Assembly (NCBI RefSeq): GCF_018139145.2
Contig: NC_059500.1
Coordinates: 34,081,437-34,145,436, forward strand
DNA from: Gymnogyps californianus
Lineage: Eukaryota; Chordata; Aves; Accipitriformes; Cathartidae
Length of the DNA stretch: 64,000 nucleotides
Direction of reading: 5' to 3'
The translations under genes were made by a program, and so were the position numbers. A model generated the notes under the pieces. It was not told the DNA's origin. It did no database searches and saw only the letters and a list, made by a program, of their open reading frames with translations. This document shows, piece after piece, positions 39,701 through 50,385 of this stretch. How positions within the stretch are numbered: position 1 is the stretch's first letter; every line of letters starts with the position of its first letter.

Positions 39701-42621
39701 CTCCTGATAGTGACAATAAAGGTAGCAGGAAGAAAAAATACTTACCAAAAATGAATATAATGTTTCTTTTGTTCCCCATGCATACTACACCTGAAATATT
39801 GTTAGTACTCTGAAGATTGATTTGAAGTGTTATCCCTGTAAGTATCACTAGATGGTAACACTTTGCAGACTTCTTTGCGCTGAGTGAAAACGTGACCCTA
39901 AAGGTCTTGTTAATCAGTATTTTAATGTCAAAGTGGAAAATCCTTGTAGAGAAGAATGCTCCCAAGTGATTTGGTAAGTGCCAGAAAGATTTCCTGGATG
40001 CCCTTACTCATTTGAAGATGCTTATTATTCTCTTAACATTTGTGATACCACTTCTCTAGCTGCCTAGTTCGCTCCTAGCGGGATATATTTTAGTACCCTT
40101 GGGATACTCTGAGGAGTGTGCCTCTAGGAGGTAGATAGGGTCCCAGTCCCCAGGTTTATAGGTTCACTGCACTGCTGTGCGAAGAACACCTTGCTAGCCA
40201 GTTTACTGTGAAATCATTCTTCACTCAAGCCAAGTTAATGTAAAAATGCGAATAAAATTATTCACAACATCCAGAATATCAAACATAGTTACAGAGACTT
40301 AAGTGAAGAAACGAAGGAAGAAAGACTTTTAATCCCCTTGCAGTTGAATCAAACCAGAAGTGATCACTCTCTTCTGTCAGTAGACTAACTTGTAATTTTT
40401 CCTAATGCATAGTTTGTCGGGGAATCTCTGTTTGACTCATTAGGAAGAATCTTCTCCTTATGGAGCATCTTGGCTTTTACAGCCAGTCTTGCCTTTTGAA
40501 GACTTTTAGGGACTAAGGCAAACTGAGACAGACTAAATCCTTCTTCCCAAAGCTTGGTCACTTCTTCCTATTCATGAAACGAATCAACTATTCCTCTCAG
40601 CTGAAATGCTTCCACTTTATTCACAAAGTGAATATCTCTTTGTAATCCAAGTGCCCCTTTCTGCATTTGTTTGGTTAATTAACAACACTTTCATCTCAGC
40701 AAGAGAAAATCCCTCCTTTTGGTAACTCACTGTGTATGTTCCCTCTTCTCTGCTAAGCCCTTTACAAACCACTCTGTGATAACAGACTTGAAGTGACCCT
40801 CACCAACACCTTCCATTTAAACCTGTTGTATGCAACAGTTACTCTAAGGCTCTTCTATCCCTTAAGATCTACACTTTATTTTCCTTTACAGAGGGCTCAT
40901 TCCTTCAGAAAAGGTGGTAAATACCAGTAATGAGGGACTCTAATGGTAACTTTCCAAAGGGCTCAAATTCAGACAATCAAACGTTAGGCAGTATTAAAAT
41001 GTGGCATTTTTCATTCGTACCTCTTGGCGCCTGTGCACAACCACACAGGCTTGAATTACTTGGTTCTATGTTATTTTTTTTCTCATGAAAGATCTGAATT
41101 TCAGGTGCAACAGAAGATACTGTGTTTCTTTGGAAATACAACAATTTTAGCTGTAAAAGGAGCAGTGCATTTATCTTGAAAAATGTCATCTTTAATGCCC
41201 TATGGCTCACAGCTAATTCCTGTTCTTTTTCCCGTATCCCCCACACCCCAGTTTTGAACAGCAATAGACTTCACAGTGCACTAAGTAATTATGACGAAGC
41301 AGAGGGTTACTACAGAGGTGATTTGAAATACTCCAGCATGCCCTTGATAAAGCTCTGTGGTGTGCCTGGGATCTTTATATTCTCACAGCTGCTATTCAGC
41401 ACATTGTGACCTACAAGGTGCTGTTGAGAACTTTGGTATAGGTAACTTGAAAATGGCAATTAGAGATTATGATGAAGAATAGATATTTCCAGTCCATAAA
41501 TCCTGGAGGACTTTTTATCTACTTATGTGCCATCTTCCCCAGACATAATGATAGAACTGTGTTCAATACAGAGGCACTGAACAGAAATTACATCAAAGCT
41601 GAACAGAATGAGAAGAAAAACTCCAGAAATATTACGAGGCGCCAGAAGCTGAAGAGGAAGAAAAAACAAATTCCCCATAACAAGAATTAAATATGAAGCA
41701 TGAGGGCATTAAAAAAGGAATGTGCTGTATCTTCCACTACCAACCAACCTAGTCAATTCAGTACTGACACGCAGGCTGCTACTGTAGAAGCCCACAATCA
41801 AGGAATGGATATTCTGCACTAAAGATAAGCTTAAGAAATAATAATAACCCAGAGTTTCTGCTGAGGAGGTTCAAAGGAATGAGTAGTGAGCAGACCTAGG
41901 CATTATATGTTCAGCCATGAGAGAAAGTCAATTCCTTCAACAACGCACTTTGCCAGCGCTGACTCACCTGGAGCAGGGTTCAGTCATTCTGGAGTAAGTA
42001 GGGTCAGTTCAGAAAAGCCTCTTCCATTTTGCAGCTGCTCATTGGAACTGTCAGGGGTTGAACATCTTAAAGAGGAGGTGATAAAAGATGCCAAGTGCAA
42101 GTGACGTGGTGTTGGCTGCTGACATATGCACGTTAAAACCCAGAGAACTGCTCTGGGGGAAAAAGCGGCATTTGCATACCTCTGACCGACCTGGACCACA
42201 GAGGTAATTACTGTCAGGGGAAGGGGTGCCACCACACTTAGAGCTGGTGGGAGAACTTAGAGAAGGAGGCTATTTTTAAGTGAAAATTATGAAGTGGGGG
42301 AAAGAACTATGGTTAGAAGTTTTGAATCTCCCAATAAAAAGATATTGGCATTTTCAGTACAGCAGGACATTTTGGGAGGAACAAGATTTCATGAAGAACC
42401 TGATTTCCTTTTCTTTGTTACAAAAGGTTCGCAAGAAATATCTGCCGAACTACAGGTTAGGTCTAGTTTAACATACCGGGACATCTGCTACTTCATGATT
42501 GCCCCACTCAGAAAAACAATAGTAAGAAAACAATGGAGCAGAGCAATCAAGTTTTACCAAATTAAACTCTTATCCTTCACCACTTCCCTTCCCTACTCTC
42601 TCTGTTCCCTGATAACAGCAA
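36741..42621. other. Non-coding stretch with a GC-richer patch
   Basis: No exon recognised. About 37940-38480 is clearly richer in G+C than its surroundings and gives several overlapping open frames on both strands, which is expected from low stop-codon density. Copy 1 of the local repeat is at 41368-41441. Confidence 0.65.
41368..41441 (+). repeat. Local dispersed repeat, copy 1 (~75 bp)
   Basis: This segment, from GATCTTTATATTCTCACAGC to CTTTGGTATAGG, is about 80% identical by eye to 42622-42696. The flanks are unrelated. I do not recognise the family. Confidence 0.7.
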
Positions 42622-42696
42622 AGATACTTATATTCTCACAGCTGCCGTTCAGGACATCATGACCTGCAATATCCTATTGGAAGTTTTGGTATAGGG
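42622..42696 (+). repeat. Local dispersed repeat, copy 2 (~75 bp)
   Basis: Partner of 41368-41441 in the same orientation, from GATACTTATATTCTCACAGC to TTTTGGTATAGG, running straight into the AAGGG array. It may be two fragments of one old interspersed element or a small local duplication. Confidence 0.7.
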
Positions 42697-42848
42697 AAGG
42701 GAGGGGAAGGGAAGGGAGGGGAGGGGAGGGAAGGGAAGGGAAGGGAAGGGAAGGGAAGGGAAGGGAAGGGAAGGGAAGGGAAGGGAAGGGAAGGGAAGGG
42801 AAGGGAAGGGAAGGGAAGGGAAGGGAAGGGAAGGGAAGGGAAGGGAAA
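42693..42848. repeat. (AAGGG)n microsatellite, 156 bp
   Basis: Pure purine on the plus strand. It is irregular GGGAA/GGGGA units at first, then an essentially perfect AAGGG pentamer array to about 42848. The pyrimidine strand gives a fake PFPSL-repeat open frame. It starts directly after a TTTGGTATAG segment that recurs at 41432-41441 without the expansion. Confidence 0.97.
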
Positions 42849-44556
42849 AGAGCAAAAATGTTCTACAAAGAGCTTTTGTTGCCACTAGACCTTTCTAGAA
42901 TTCCTTGGGTTTACTACTTTCAAGCATTTCTAAACTGCTTGTATCAGTGAATGGGATAACATTAATTCTCCTCCAAATCTGACATGTACAACTTCAGTTT
43001 TAAGGGGTTTATTCACTGAGTTCTGAGCTTCAAATATTCTGAACAGGCTTTACTAAAAGTTTGATTTAAAATAAAAGTATACGATATACTCTAGGTATGC
43101 ACTTTGTTCTGTTCAAATTATAGTGTTTGTTTCAACGCATTGTGAACGAGACTTTTTTTCCATCTTCTGCTATTTCTCTTTGTCTTTCATGGATATATCT
43201 GATTAAATTTTAAATCATTTACGGATAGTGTTTGTGTTCTATTTCTTGAGCCCTTACATTGGATACATTTCACATTTGAATTTACTTCTAGCCTGGAGAG
43301 AAAAGGAATGCGTGCACTTCAGAGTTATTGTCTAGTGTTTTCCATACTTTAAAAATTTGGATTATCACTTTTATTTATTATTTTTAGGAAGAGGAATTGG
43401 ATGCTTCTCCATTGTTTATCTTCTCAGTTGCAAGAATCATAAAAATCGTTAGTTTATTGATCTTTGGAAGAGCTATCTCTTTCTACTTTATGAGCTCTGT
43501 GATAAACCATTCCTTTAGTCCAGAAGAAAAGGACAGATTATATTAATACCGAGCTGACAATGTGCAGATACTTCTCGGCTCTTTTCTCAATCCAACAAAC
43601 AATCAGCATCTGAGTGCCACTAACAGCTGCATGGAAACTAGCTAAGTCAGCACTTCTTAAAGGTCAAAATGTTCCAAATAGCTCAAATCAAAGCTGAGGT
43701 TTTCAGTCCTGTACACAGGGGGTTCTTTTTCAAACACAGGCATTCAGAGAGATAAATATCTCTGGATAAACTAGGCGGGACTGATTCCTAGCACCCTGAT
43801 CTGCGTGGGCATCCCTCCTGCCTGTCAGGGCAGCCAGAGAAGCGGTGGGGCGCATCCACTCCTCAGGGAAGAGCCTCTTTTGCCTGTAAAGTCGCTGGAG
43901 TGTTCAAACAGCACGACTGCATTTTCAGCTGCTCTGTGCATGGCAGCTCCTACCCCCAGTTCCCGAGAACCACCCCGGGGTGGGGTGCGTGGCACAGATC
44001 CCTCTCTTCACAGTAGTTGCTGAGTTTGTACCAGGACATCTGAACCGGACGGACAGTTTTGGAAAATGCTGAGGGCCTTTCTGGTCACACTCGTATCACA
44101 AGGCATTCCTCTACCATCCCCAATGGGGGGGAAGAGCCAAGGAATTGAGGAAGCTGAAGCTGTAGGAACCGAAGATTTTGATAGTTCAGCACACCAAGGG
44201 CACTTACCACTGCCATCTCTTTTTTACGTTTTTAGTTCACACTGCCTAAGAAAAAGACCCCTCTTTGAACAAAGACGTTCACAAATTGCCCTATGAGCTT
44301 AAATAATTCCCCCAATAATATCTTCCTGTATGTTACTTGAAGTGCAGCATTTACACCACTGGCATTAGCTATTAATTACTCGCTTGCCCTGTGGTGGTGC
44401 GTCAAGGAATTGGAGCCACCATTGACTCACTGTGTTTGGCTTCATTCAAACCTGATTGCAATTACAGTGCCTACCCCAATGGCTCTACAGGCCAAATCAT
44501 GAGGATTTTCCCATTGATTTAAAGTGATCTTTGCAGCAGATCTTCAGGGTTCTTTT

Positions 44557-44579
44557 CTGATAAAATGGGATTTTATCAG
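44557..44579. repeat. 10-bp perfect hairpin with GGG loop
   Basis: CTGATAAAAT, GGG, ATTTTATCAG. It lies in a repeat-free stretch (44341-44600). Confidence 0.85.
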
Positions 44580-45249
44580 TGCAGGGCAAGGTTCTGATTA
44601 ACCAAAATAACTGGCAAGAGTAACAGGAACAAGGGTTCAATCAGTCTGAACACGAGATCCCCACCGTGCATTTCAAAAGGCTATTCTGCACACTTCTACA
44701 GACAGTTACTATTGACTGCTGCAGCAGCAGCAAACTGACTCCATCAAAATCAGGGCTGGTACCACAAGGTACTAAACACTCTGCAGACACAAAGGGCTGC
44801 CCCACACTACAGACTTGCAACCTGCACAAGGTACAGTCACACAGTTTGAGAAAGCTTTCCAGTGAGGCAGCCAAAAGGCTCAAGTTTTTAATACTGATCC
44901 TGGACTGAGACCATGATAATTAGCAAATTAGCCAGGAGAGGCTGACTTGTAACGATTCATCTTCATTGATCAACCTGTAGGGAACAGACCAAACTACTGT
45001 AGGTTGGTTTTTTTGTGGGGTGGGGGCGGGAAATGTCAAGATCCATTTGATTGTTTGGAAGCACTAAGGGTCAGTTAAAAAAACATTCATGTGGAGGTAG
45101 CACAAATCTCACCCAGGCTAAGGGATGGGCGTTTAGTTCACTCAATGGGGAAAAAGAATGGAAGGGTGATCAGGAACACCCAGTCAAATAAAGGTAGAAA
45201 GTCCTTGTAATAGTGAAAAGCTGGAGGAGTTAAGTCAGAGATCACATAT

Positions 45250-45307
45250 GCTGAAGTCAAGAAATGTTGCTGAAGTCAACAAATAAAGCTGTAGTCACAG
45301 AAATAAA
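45250..45307. repeat. 19-20 bp tandem repeat, three units
   Basis: GCTGAAGTCAAGAAATGTT, GCTGAAGTCAACAAATAAA and GCTGTAGTCACAGAAATAAA in succession. The last two share the AAATAAA end. Confidence 0.75.
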
Positions 45308-46219
45308 TTAGAAGGGGAGCTAATCAATGCAGAGAGAAGAGACACAATTAAAAAAACTGGTTCAAATGTGACAGTTTTTCAAACAGAGTTTCAAGAAAAC
45401 GTTAAAGAAATTAAAGCCCCAAACCCAGCACTATGTTGAAAAGAAACAGTTTTATAGAAACGTTTTAAGATAACAGAATACACAGGGCGGGATGAGCCAG
45501 GTCAGGGAAATCTTGAGAAAGCTTATCAAATTAAAAGCAAGAATCAAAAGGCACAAAATTGAGGAGAGGATTGCAAACCAATAACCAAACCTTCTGAAGT
45601 TGCTGTAAGGAAGCCTTGAACTGTGCGCGCCACAGGTCATATTACTGGATACACGGCTAAACTCTGACTATCCTTATCAAAACCAGTACAAAGAGTCAGC
45701 AGCATCACGACAGGAGCTTCTCTTCTGGGCGCTTGATTTGAGCCAAGAAATCTTTTCTTTGTTCACAGTAAGCTAGTCCTAACCTCAGATGAAACCTGGC
45801 CCGTCAGTAATTCACATTCAGCACACAAAGGACTGCACAAGGCCATTACGTAAGCAGTAGTGTGATCTTCTTTGGGGAGAAAATCATGCTGAGGAACAAA
45901 ACTTGACAAGAACTTGCACCCAGCAATATGCAAAGGGGAAACGAAGCAGCAGAAGTTGAGGCATGGAGCATGGGGGGTAAGGCAGCAATGTCGTTTCAGA
46001 CCATTAGTCTGCAAGGACGGAGGTCGGGCACTAAACTGTTTTCTCTTTCCAGAGGTGAAAACGCCTGAAAAGTTGAATAACTGATAAAGAGCTAAGAGAG
46101 AGAAAAGCCAGGAAATGACAAATGCAAAAGGTTCCTGTTGGGAGTTCCTGATTCTGGCAGCCTGAGGGAGGCAAGGCTGCCATGGTTTCATGCCCAGGTC
46201 CAACCAGTAGTGAGGCTAA

Positions 46220-46224
46220 ACATG
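46220..46224. repeat. Target-site duplication, left copy
   Basis: ACATG immediately outside the LTR at 46225; identical to 46770-46774. Confidence 0.85.
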
Positions 46225-46769
46225 TGTCATGGTCTAACCCCAGCTGGCAACTAAGTACCACGCAGCCGCTCGCTCAACCCATGGGTTGAGATAAAGACAG
46301 TTTAAGAGGACAGAAAGGAAGGAAAATAATGATAATGTTAATAATAATAATAATAACAATAAAATGACAATAATACTACTAAAAGAATTAGACTATACAA
46401 ACAAGTGATGCACAATGCAATTGCTCACCACTCGCCAACTGATGCCCAGTTAGTTCCTGAGCAGCGCTCGCCCTCTCTTGGCCAATTCCCCCACTTTATT
46501 ACTGGGCTTGACATCATATGGTATGGAATATTCCTTTGGCCAGTTTGGGTCAGCTGTCCTGGCTGTGTCCCTCCAGCTTCTTGGCCTCTCCAGCCTTCCT
46601 GCTGGCTGGGTATGAGAAGCTGAAAAATCCTTGACTTAGTCTAAACACTACTTAGCAACAACTAAAAACATCAGTGTGTTATCAACATTATTCTCATACT
46701 AAATCCAAAACATAACACTATACCAGCTGCTAGGAAGAAAATTAACTCTATCCCAGCTGAACCAGGACA
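46225..46769 (-). mobile_element. Solo LTR of an avian ERVL-like endogenous retrovirus (complete)
   Basis: This is a 545-bp LTR bounded by TGTCATGG on the plus strand and CCAGGACA at the other end, giving the TG...CA type termini (TGTC/GACA). The transcriptional sense is minus: read that way it starts TGTCCTGGTTCAGCTGGGAT and carries a degenerate TATA region (CAGTAATAAAG) and a weakened poly(A) region (CTTAAACTGTCTTTATC). It is flanked by the identical 5-bp sequence ACATG (46220-46224 and 46770-46774). A 5-bp duplication fits the ERVL class. No internal gag/pol sequence is present, so it arose by recombination between the two LTRs of a provirus. The AAT-rich microsatellite at 46335-46360 is part of the LTR. 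Family assignment is from memory of avian LTRs; the subfamily is not determined. Confidence 0.9.
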
Positions 46770-46774
46770 ACATG
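46770..46774. repeat. Target-site duplication, right copy
   Basis: ACATG immediately outside the LTR end at 46769; identical to 46220-46224. Confidence 0.85.
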
Positions 46775-47688
46775 CATTCCCAGCAGGTGACACATAGAAA
46801 CACACCTGTATAATACATAGATACATGCACATGCGGCCAGATGCACAGTTCACCCAGGGAGAAAACAGAGAAAATGGGCAGACTGAGGAACGAGGGCAGG
46901 GTCTCAGAGGATTGTGTAGGAGCATCCCTTCATATGTGGGGAAAAAAGCACAGCCCGTGTGAAGATGCTTTGCACGGTAATTTAGGAGTCAAAAACCCAA
47001 GTTGGTTACATTGCCTCGCATATGCAAATCATTATCAAAGCTACAAGTAACTCATTTCTGAGTAAAGCCAATGTTTCCTGTGGAGTTTCCCTCACGAATT
47101 AAAAACCTTAATCTTTATGGGACCTTGGGGTACAGGTTGTAAATATTCTATGCAAGGTCACTGTGTTTGTTGATGGCACTTCTGGCCAAGCTGAAGTGGT
47201 ACTTGCCTATTTATAGCATGCACACACCACACGAAGAAATCCTGTCAATCTGTACAGTGCGACTTTCATCTTATTCTTCAGCCATGCTGAATATTTTTTC
47301 GTTACAGAGAACAGAAACAGTTTGCAAACTAATTGACTCATTGACTTGTTTCTCCCATTTCAAAATGTTGCGATCTTTTGGAAATCGTAGAGCACACAAA
47401 GCCTCATCCCTTATTTCAGAACTCAGTGCACTGCATATATTCTGGGCTGTACTTTGGTTGCATTGGGTGGCTTTTTTTTTTTTAAAAAATGGCAGTCCAG
47501 AAAATTTATGCTCATTTAGTGCACTATTTACTCCTCTATTAAATAAAACATGATCTAATACTGTATGACTGCTGTAGCACTTCATTAAACACACTCTTGG
47601 TTATATTAATATAGGAGAAAATTGTTTAAGGGACCAGATCAGTCAACATCTATTTGCTCAAATTTTGCAGTCCCACAAGTCGAGCTGT
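46775..47688. other. Spacer between the two inverted LTRs
   Basis: About 0.9 kb with no retroviral internal sequence visible, so the two LTRs are not the ends of one provirus. An 11-bp T-run is at about 47471-47482. Confidence 0.7.
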
Positions 47689-47722
47689 GGGATATTTCCA
47701 TACCATGGAACGTCATGCCCAG

Positions 47723-47730
47723 TATATAAA
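47723..47730 (+). promoter_or_regulatory. LTR TATA box
   Basis: TATATAAA preceded by a CRE-like ACGTCA (47710-47715), in the position of the U3 core promoter of this LTR family. Whether it is active cannot be told from sequence. Confidence 0.5.
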
Positions 47731-47913
47731 CAGGGGGAGCTGGCCGGGAGGGGCGGATTGCTTCTCAGGCATCGGTCAGCGGGTGGTGAGCAGTTGCATT
47801 GTGCATCACTGGTTTTTTTTCCCTCTTCTTTGTTTTTTGTTATATTCCTTTTCATTATATTATTGATGATTATATTTCATTATTACTATTGTTAGTATTA
47901 TTTTACTTTAGTT

Positions 47914-47919
47914 ATTAAA
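47914..47919 (+). promoter_or_regulatory. LTR polyadenylation signal (ATTAAA)
   Basis: ATTAAA in the R region of the truncated LTR, about 190 nt downstream of the TATA box, at the family's usual place. The inverted copy at 46225 has CTTAAA instead. Confidence 0.5.
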
Positions 47920-48255
47920 CTGTTCTTATCCAACCCACAAGTTCTACCTTCTTTCCCGATTCTCCTCCCCATCCCACTGGGGAGTGGGGGAGCGGGGGGG
48001 GCAGTGAGGGAGCAGCTGCGTGGCTCTTGCTGCTGGCTGGGGGTAAACCACGACAGCTTGCCTTGAACTGAATAGGTGTACTAAAATGATGTAGCAGGTA
48101 GCATAGTTTTTGGAGTACTGCCAGCCAAGCACATTTAAATAAAGATACAAGCAGTGTGATCATCCAAAAGCAAAAGGTGGGTGAAGTTGCCATGGGAGAC
48201 ACGCAAGTAACAAAAGTGGTAAAAAAAGGGCAAGATAAGCAGAGGCAATGCAAAG

Positions 48256-48755
48256 NNNNNNNNNNNNNNNNNNNNNNNNNNNNNNNNNNNNNNNNNNNNN
48301 NNNNNNNNNNNNNNNNNNNNNNNNNNNNNNNNNNNNNNNNNNNNNNNNNNNNNNNNNNNNNNNNNNNNNNNNNNNNNNNNNNNNNNNNNNNNNNNNNNNN
48401 NNNNNNNNNNNNNNNNNNNNNNNNNNNNNNNNNNNNNNNNNNNNNNNNNNNNNNNNNNNNNNNNNNNNNNNNNNNNNNNNNNNNNNNNNNNNNNNNNNNN
48501 NNNNNNNNNNNNNNNNNNNNNNNNNNNNNNNNNNNNNNNNNNNNNNNNNNNNNNNNNNNNNNNNNNNNNNNNNNNNNNNNNNNNNNNNNNNNNNNNNNNN
48601 NNNNNNNNNNNNNNNNNNNNNNNNNNNNNNNNNNNNNNNNNNNNNNNNNNNNNNNNNNNNNNNNNNNNNNNNNNNNNNNNNNNNNNNNNNNNNNNNNNNN
48701 NNNNNNNNNNNNNNNNNNNNNNNNNNNNNNNNNNNNNNNNNNNNNNNNNNNNNNN
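48256..48755. other. Assembly gap (500 N)
   Basis: Exactly 500 consecutive N, a round number that suggests a placeholder length rather than a measured one. Any frames reported across it are artefacts. It lies 200 bp downstream of a G-rich LTR end and about 4.8 kb upstream of the first visible SLC27A6 exon. Confidence 0.98.
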
Positions 48756-50274
48756 TTGTGCTGAAGGGAATCTTCCACCTTCTGCTGATATCTGGAACAG
48801 ATAATTGTTCATTGCTGAGTCTTCCCTGCTCAGAACGGTGGTGTAGCCTTTCTCTGTGTGAGATGATTGCATCTTGCAGCTTCCTTTGGTGCTTCTTGTC
48901 ATTTTCCAAAAATGCTCTTATTTTTTTTTAAATATGCTACCTCTATCCAAATAGGCGGTACTATTTATGGTTGCATTTTCTTCCGTGCCTTGTTCAGTCT
49001 TTCATTGCTGCTCTTGCAAGATCACTGTCATTTGTGGAATTTGTACTCTTCACTTTTGTTCTGTGCCTGCATATTTTTCAGAGGTTCTGGTTTGGTAACC
49101 TGGTCCAATTAGAATCATCTTGTCTGTCCTTCAGCACTTGCAGTCAGACTTTCTTCTGGTCTGACACTTCTCTGATATTTTGATTGCTTTTTCTAACTGT
49201 AGATGGAAGTCTTCCAATAGTTCTTAAGTTTTGCGGGTTCGGTTCTACGAACTCTCTGCAATTCAATGTTTTATTCTTAAGCCTCAGATATGTTATAAAA
49301 ACTTGAAAAAATTCTCCCTCTTGTTGGTTTCTTCTATGAAATGGCTATCTCTAAACGGCTGATTCTTTTCTATGACAGCAATATTCTTTTAATTCATTAG
49401 AACAATCTAGTGACTTGATTTTTTCCTTCTCATCCAACCGCAGGCTGTAAGGCAAATATAGATTCTCTGATTTGCCATATTTAGACTTTGTGTTCCTTCC
49501 CAGTATTTCACTTGCCTTTGTGGCAGAGAGTTTTTGCTTAGCTACTTTAATTTGTCTGCTGTGTTTCCCAGAGCATTTAGCACTTGCTTTAATTTGTTCC
49601 GTAACATTCTCACACTTCCATTCCCAGAAGCACTGTCTACCACCACTCCCATTCTGGGGAATGTTTGTTGAAAGAGATTCAAAAGTTGGAGTTTGAAACT
49701 GCAGTTTTAATCAAACAGCAGTTAACTAACATGTAAGTAAACGAGGAATTTGTAAAGGAGAAAAAAAGCTGTATGCCCTTCTCTCTCTCAGCCTGCCAGC
49801 ATTAGCTTACTCTAACAGCAATCTGACCTGTTTAAAAGGTGTTCGTCCTTACTACATTCTTACCAGATTATGCTACCCCCTATTCATTTAAAAAACGCCT
49901 GGTTAAACAGAGGAGTAAGGTACTGCTTAAAATGAAGGCACCTTTTAAGGCACTGTGTCCTTTCTAGGGAGTTCTCTTCATTGGAGTCTTGCTTGAACAA
50001 GGGATTACTTTTTATCTTTTGGACAGTACCTGTGTAACAGCAGTACTGTTCAACACCACATAAAATCTAGCGACCCACCGGAAGGGTACAAATGGAATTT
50101 GCCAGTGCATTTATAGTGTGTTGCTACTCGGAAGAGTTCAGCTCTTAGCAGGACATCTCGGATTGCCCTCATGACTTCCGATGCAAGGATTCGACTGTGA
50201 AAGGATTGCATACTAAACTCCATGAGATTGGTTTACATCAGTCCTAATAGCAAAGGCTGTTCAGGGAGTGTACA
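48756..50274. other. Non-coding stretch right of the assembly gap
   Basis: T-rich in the first kilobase. Open frames here show hydrophobic, serine/phenylalanine-rich translations typical of T-rich DNA and do not resemble the FATP N-terminus. Confidence 0.6.
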
Positions 50275-50385
50275 GGCCGCATGGACACATGGGCAGCCTG
50301 CTCTGCGTGGGCCTTCTTGAGCAGGGGTGTTGGACCAAGATGACCTCCAGAGGTCCCTTCCAACCACAGCCATTCTGTGATTCGG
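50275..50385 (+). mobile_element. CR1 LINE 3'-end fragment
   Basis: Well-preserved CR1 3' end. In order it shows GGGCAGCCTGCTCTG, TTGAGCAGGGGTGTTGGACC, GATGACCTCCAGAGGTCCC, TTCCAACC and an ATTCTGTGATTC tail at 50372-50383. It is much closer to the consensus than the copy at 36661, so it is probably a younger insertion. No open reading frame is expected from this 3' untranslated part. Confidence 0.9.

Larger units (their letters stand above)
42849..46219. other. Non-coding stretch before the solo LTR
   Basis: Contains a small GC-richer patch (about 43800-44010), a repeat-free segment with a perfect hairpin (44341-44600), a G-rich run at 45017-45030 and a three-unit tandem repeat (45250-45307). 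No gene recognised. Confidence 0.65.
47689..48055 (+). mobile_element. 5'-truncated LTR of the same ERVL-like family, inverted relative to the 46225 copy
   Basis: On the plus strand this matches the 3' two-thirds of the LTR at 46225-46769 read on its minus strand. Shared landmarks, in order: GATATTTCCATACCAT, CGTCATGCCCAGTATATAAA, GGTGGTGAGCAGTTGCATTG, an AT-rich ATTATT stretch, TTATTAAACTGTTCTTATC, CAACCCAC and the terminal GGGTAAACCACGACA. A TATA box (47723-47730) and an ATTAAA poly(A) signal (47914-47919) are intact. The upstream third of the LTR is missing and no target-site duplication can be recognised. The sequence downstream shows no primer-binding site or retroviral internal region before the gap. 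Unlike the 46225 copy it keeps a ~70-bp C/G-rich segment near its 3' end. Confidence 0.88.

Noticed and set aside
42649..42885. Minus-strand open frame with PFPSL repeats
   Set aside because: Direct translation of the (AAGGG)n microsatellite; not a gene.
45763..46203. 146-codon minus-strand open frame, the longest without N
   Set aside because: No recognised domain, no similarity to a known protein and unusual composition; most likely chance.
46225..48055. The two LTRs as ends of one provirus
   Set aside because: They are in opposite orientation, one is truncated, the complete one has its own target-site duplication, and the spacer lacks retroviral sequence.
47915..48931. Long open frames of 200-287 codons crossing 48256-48755
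   Set aside because: They are created by translating the 500-N gap; the flanking residues show no family resemblance.
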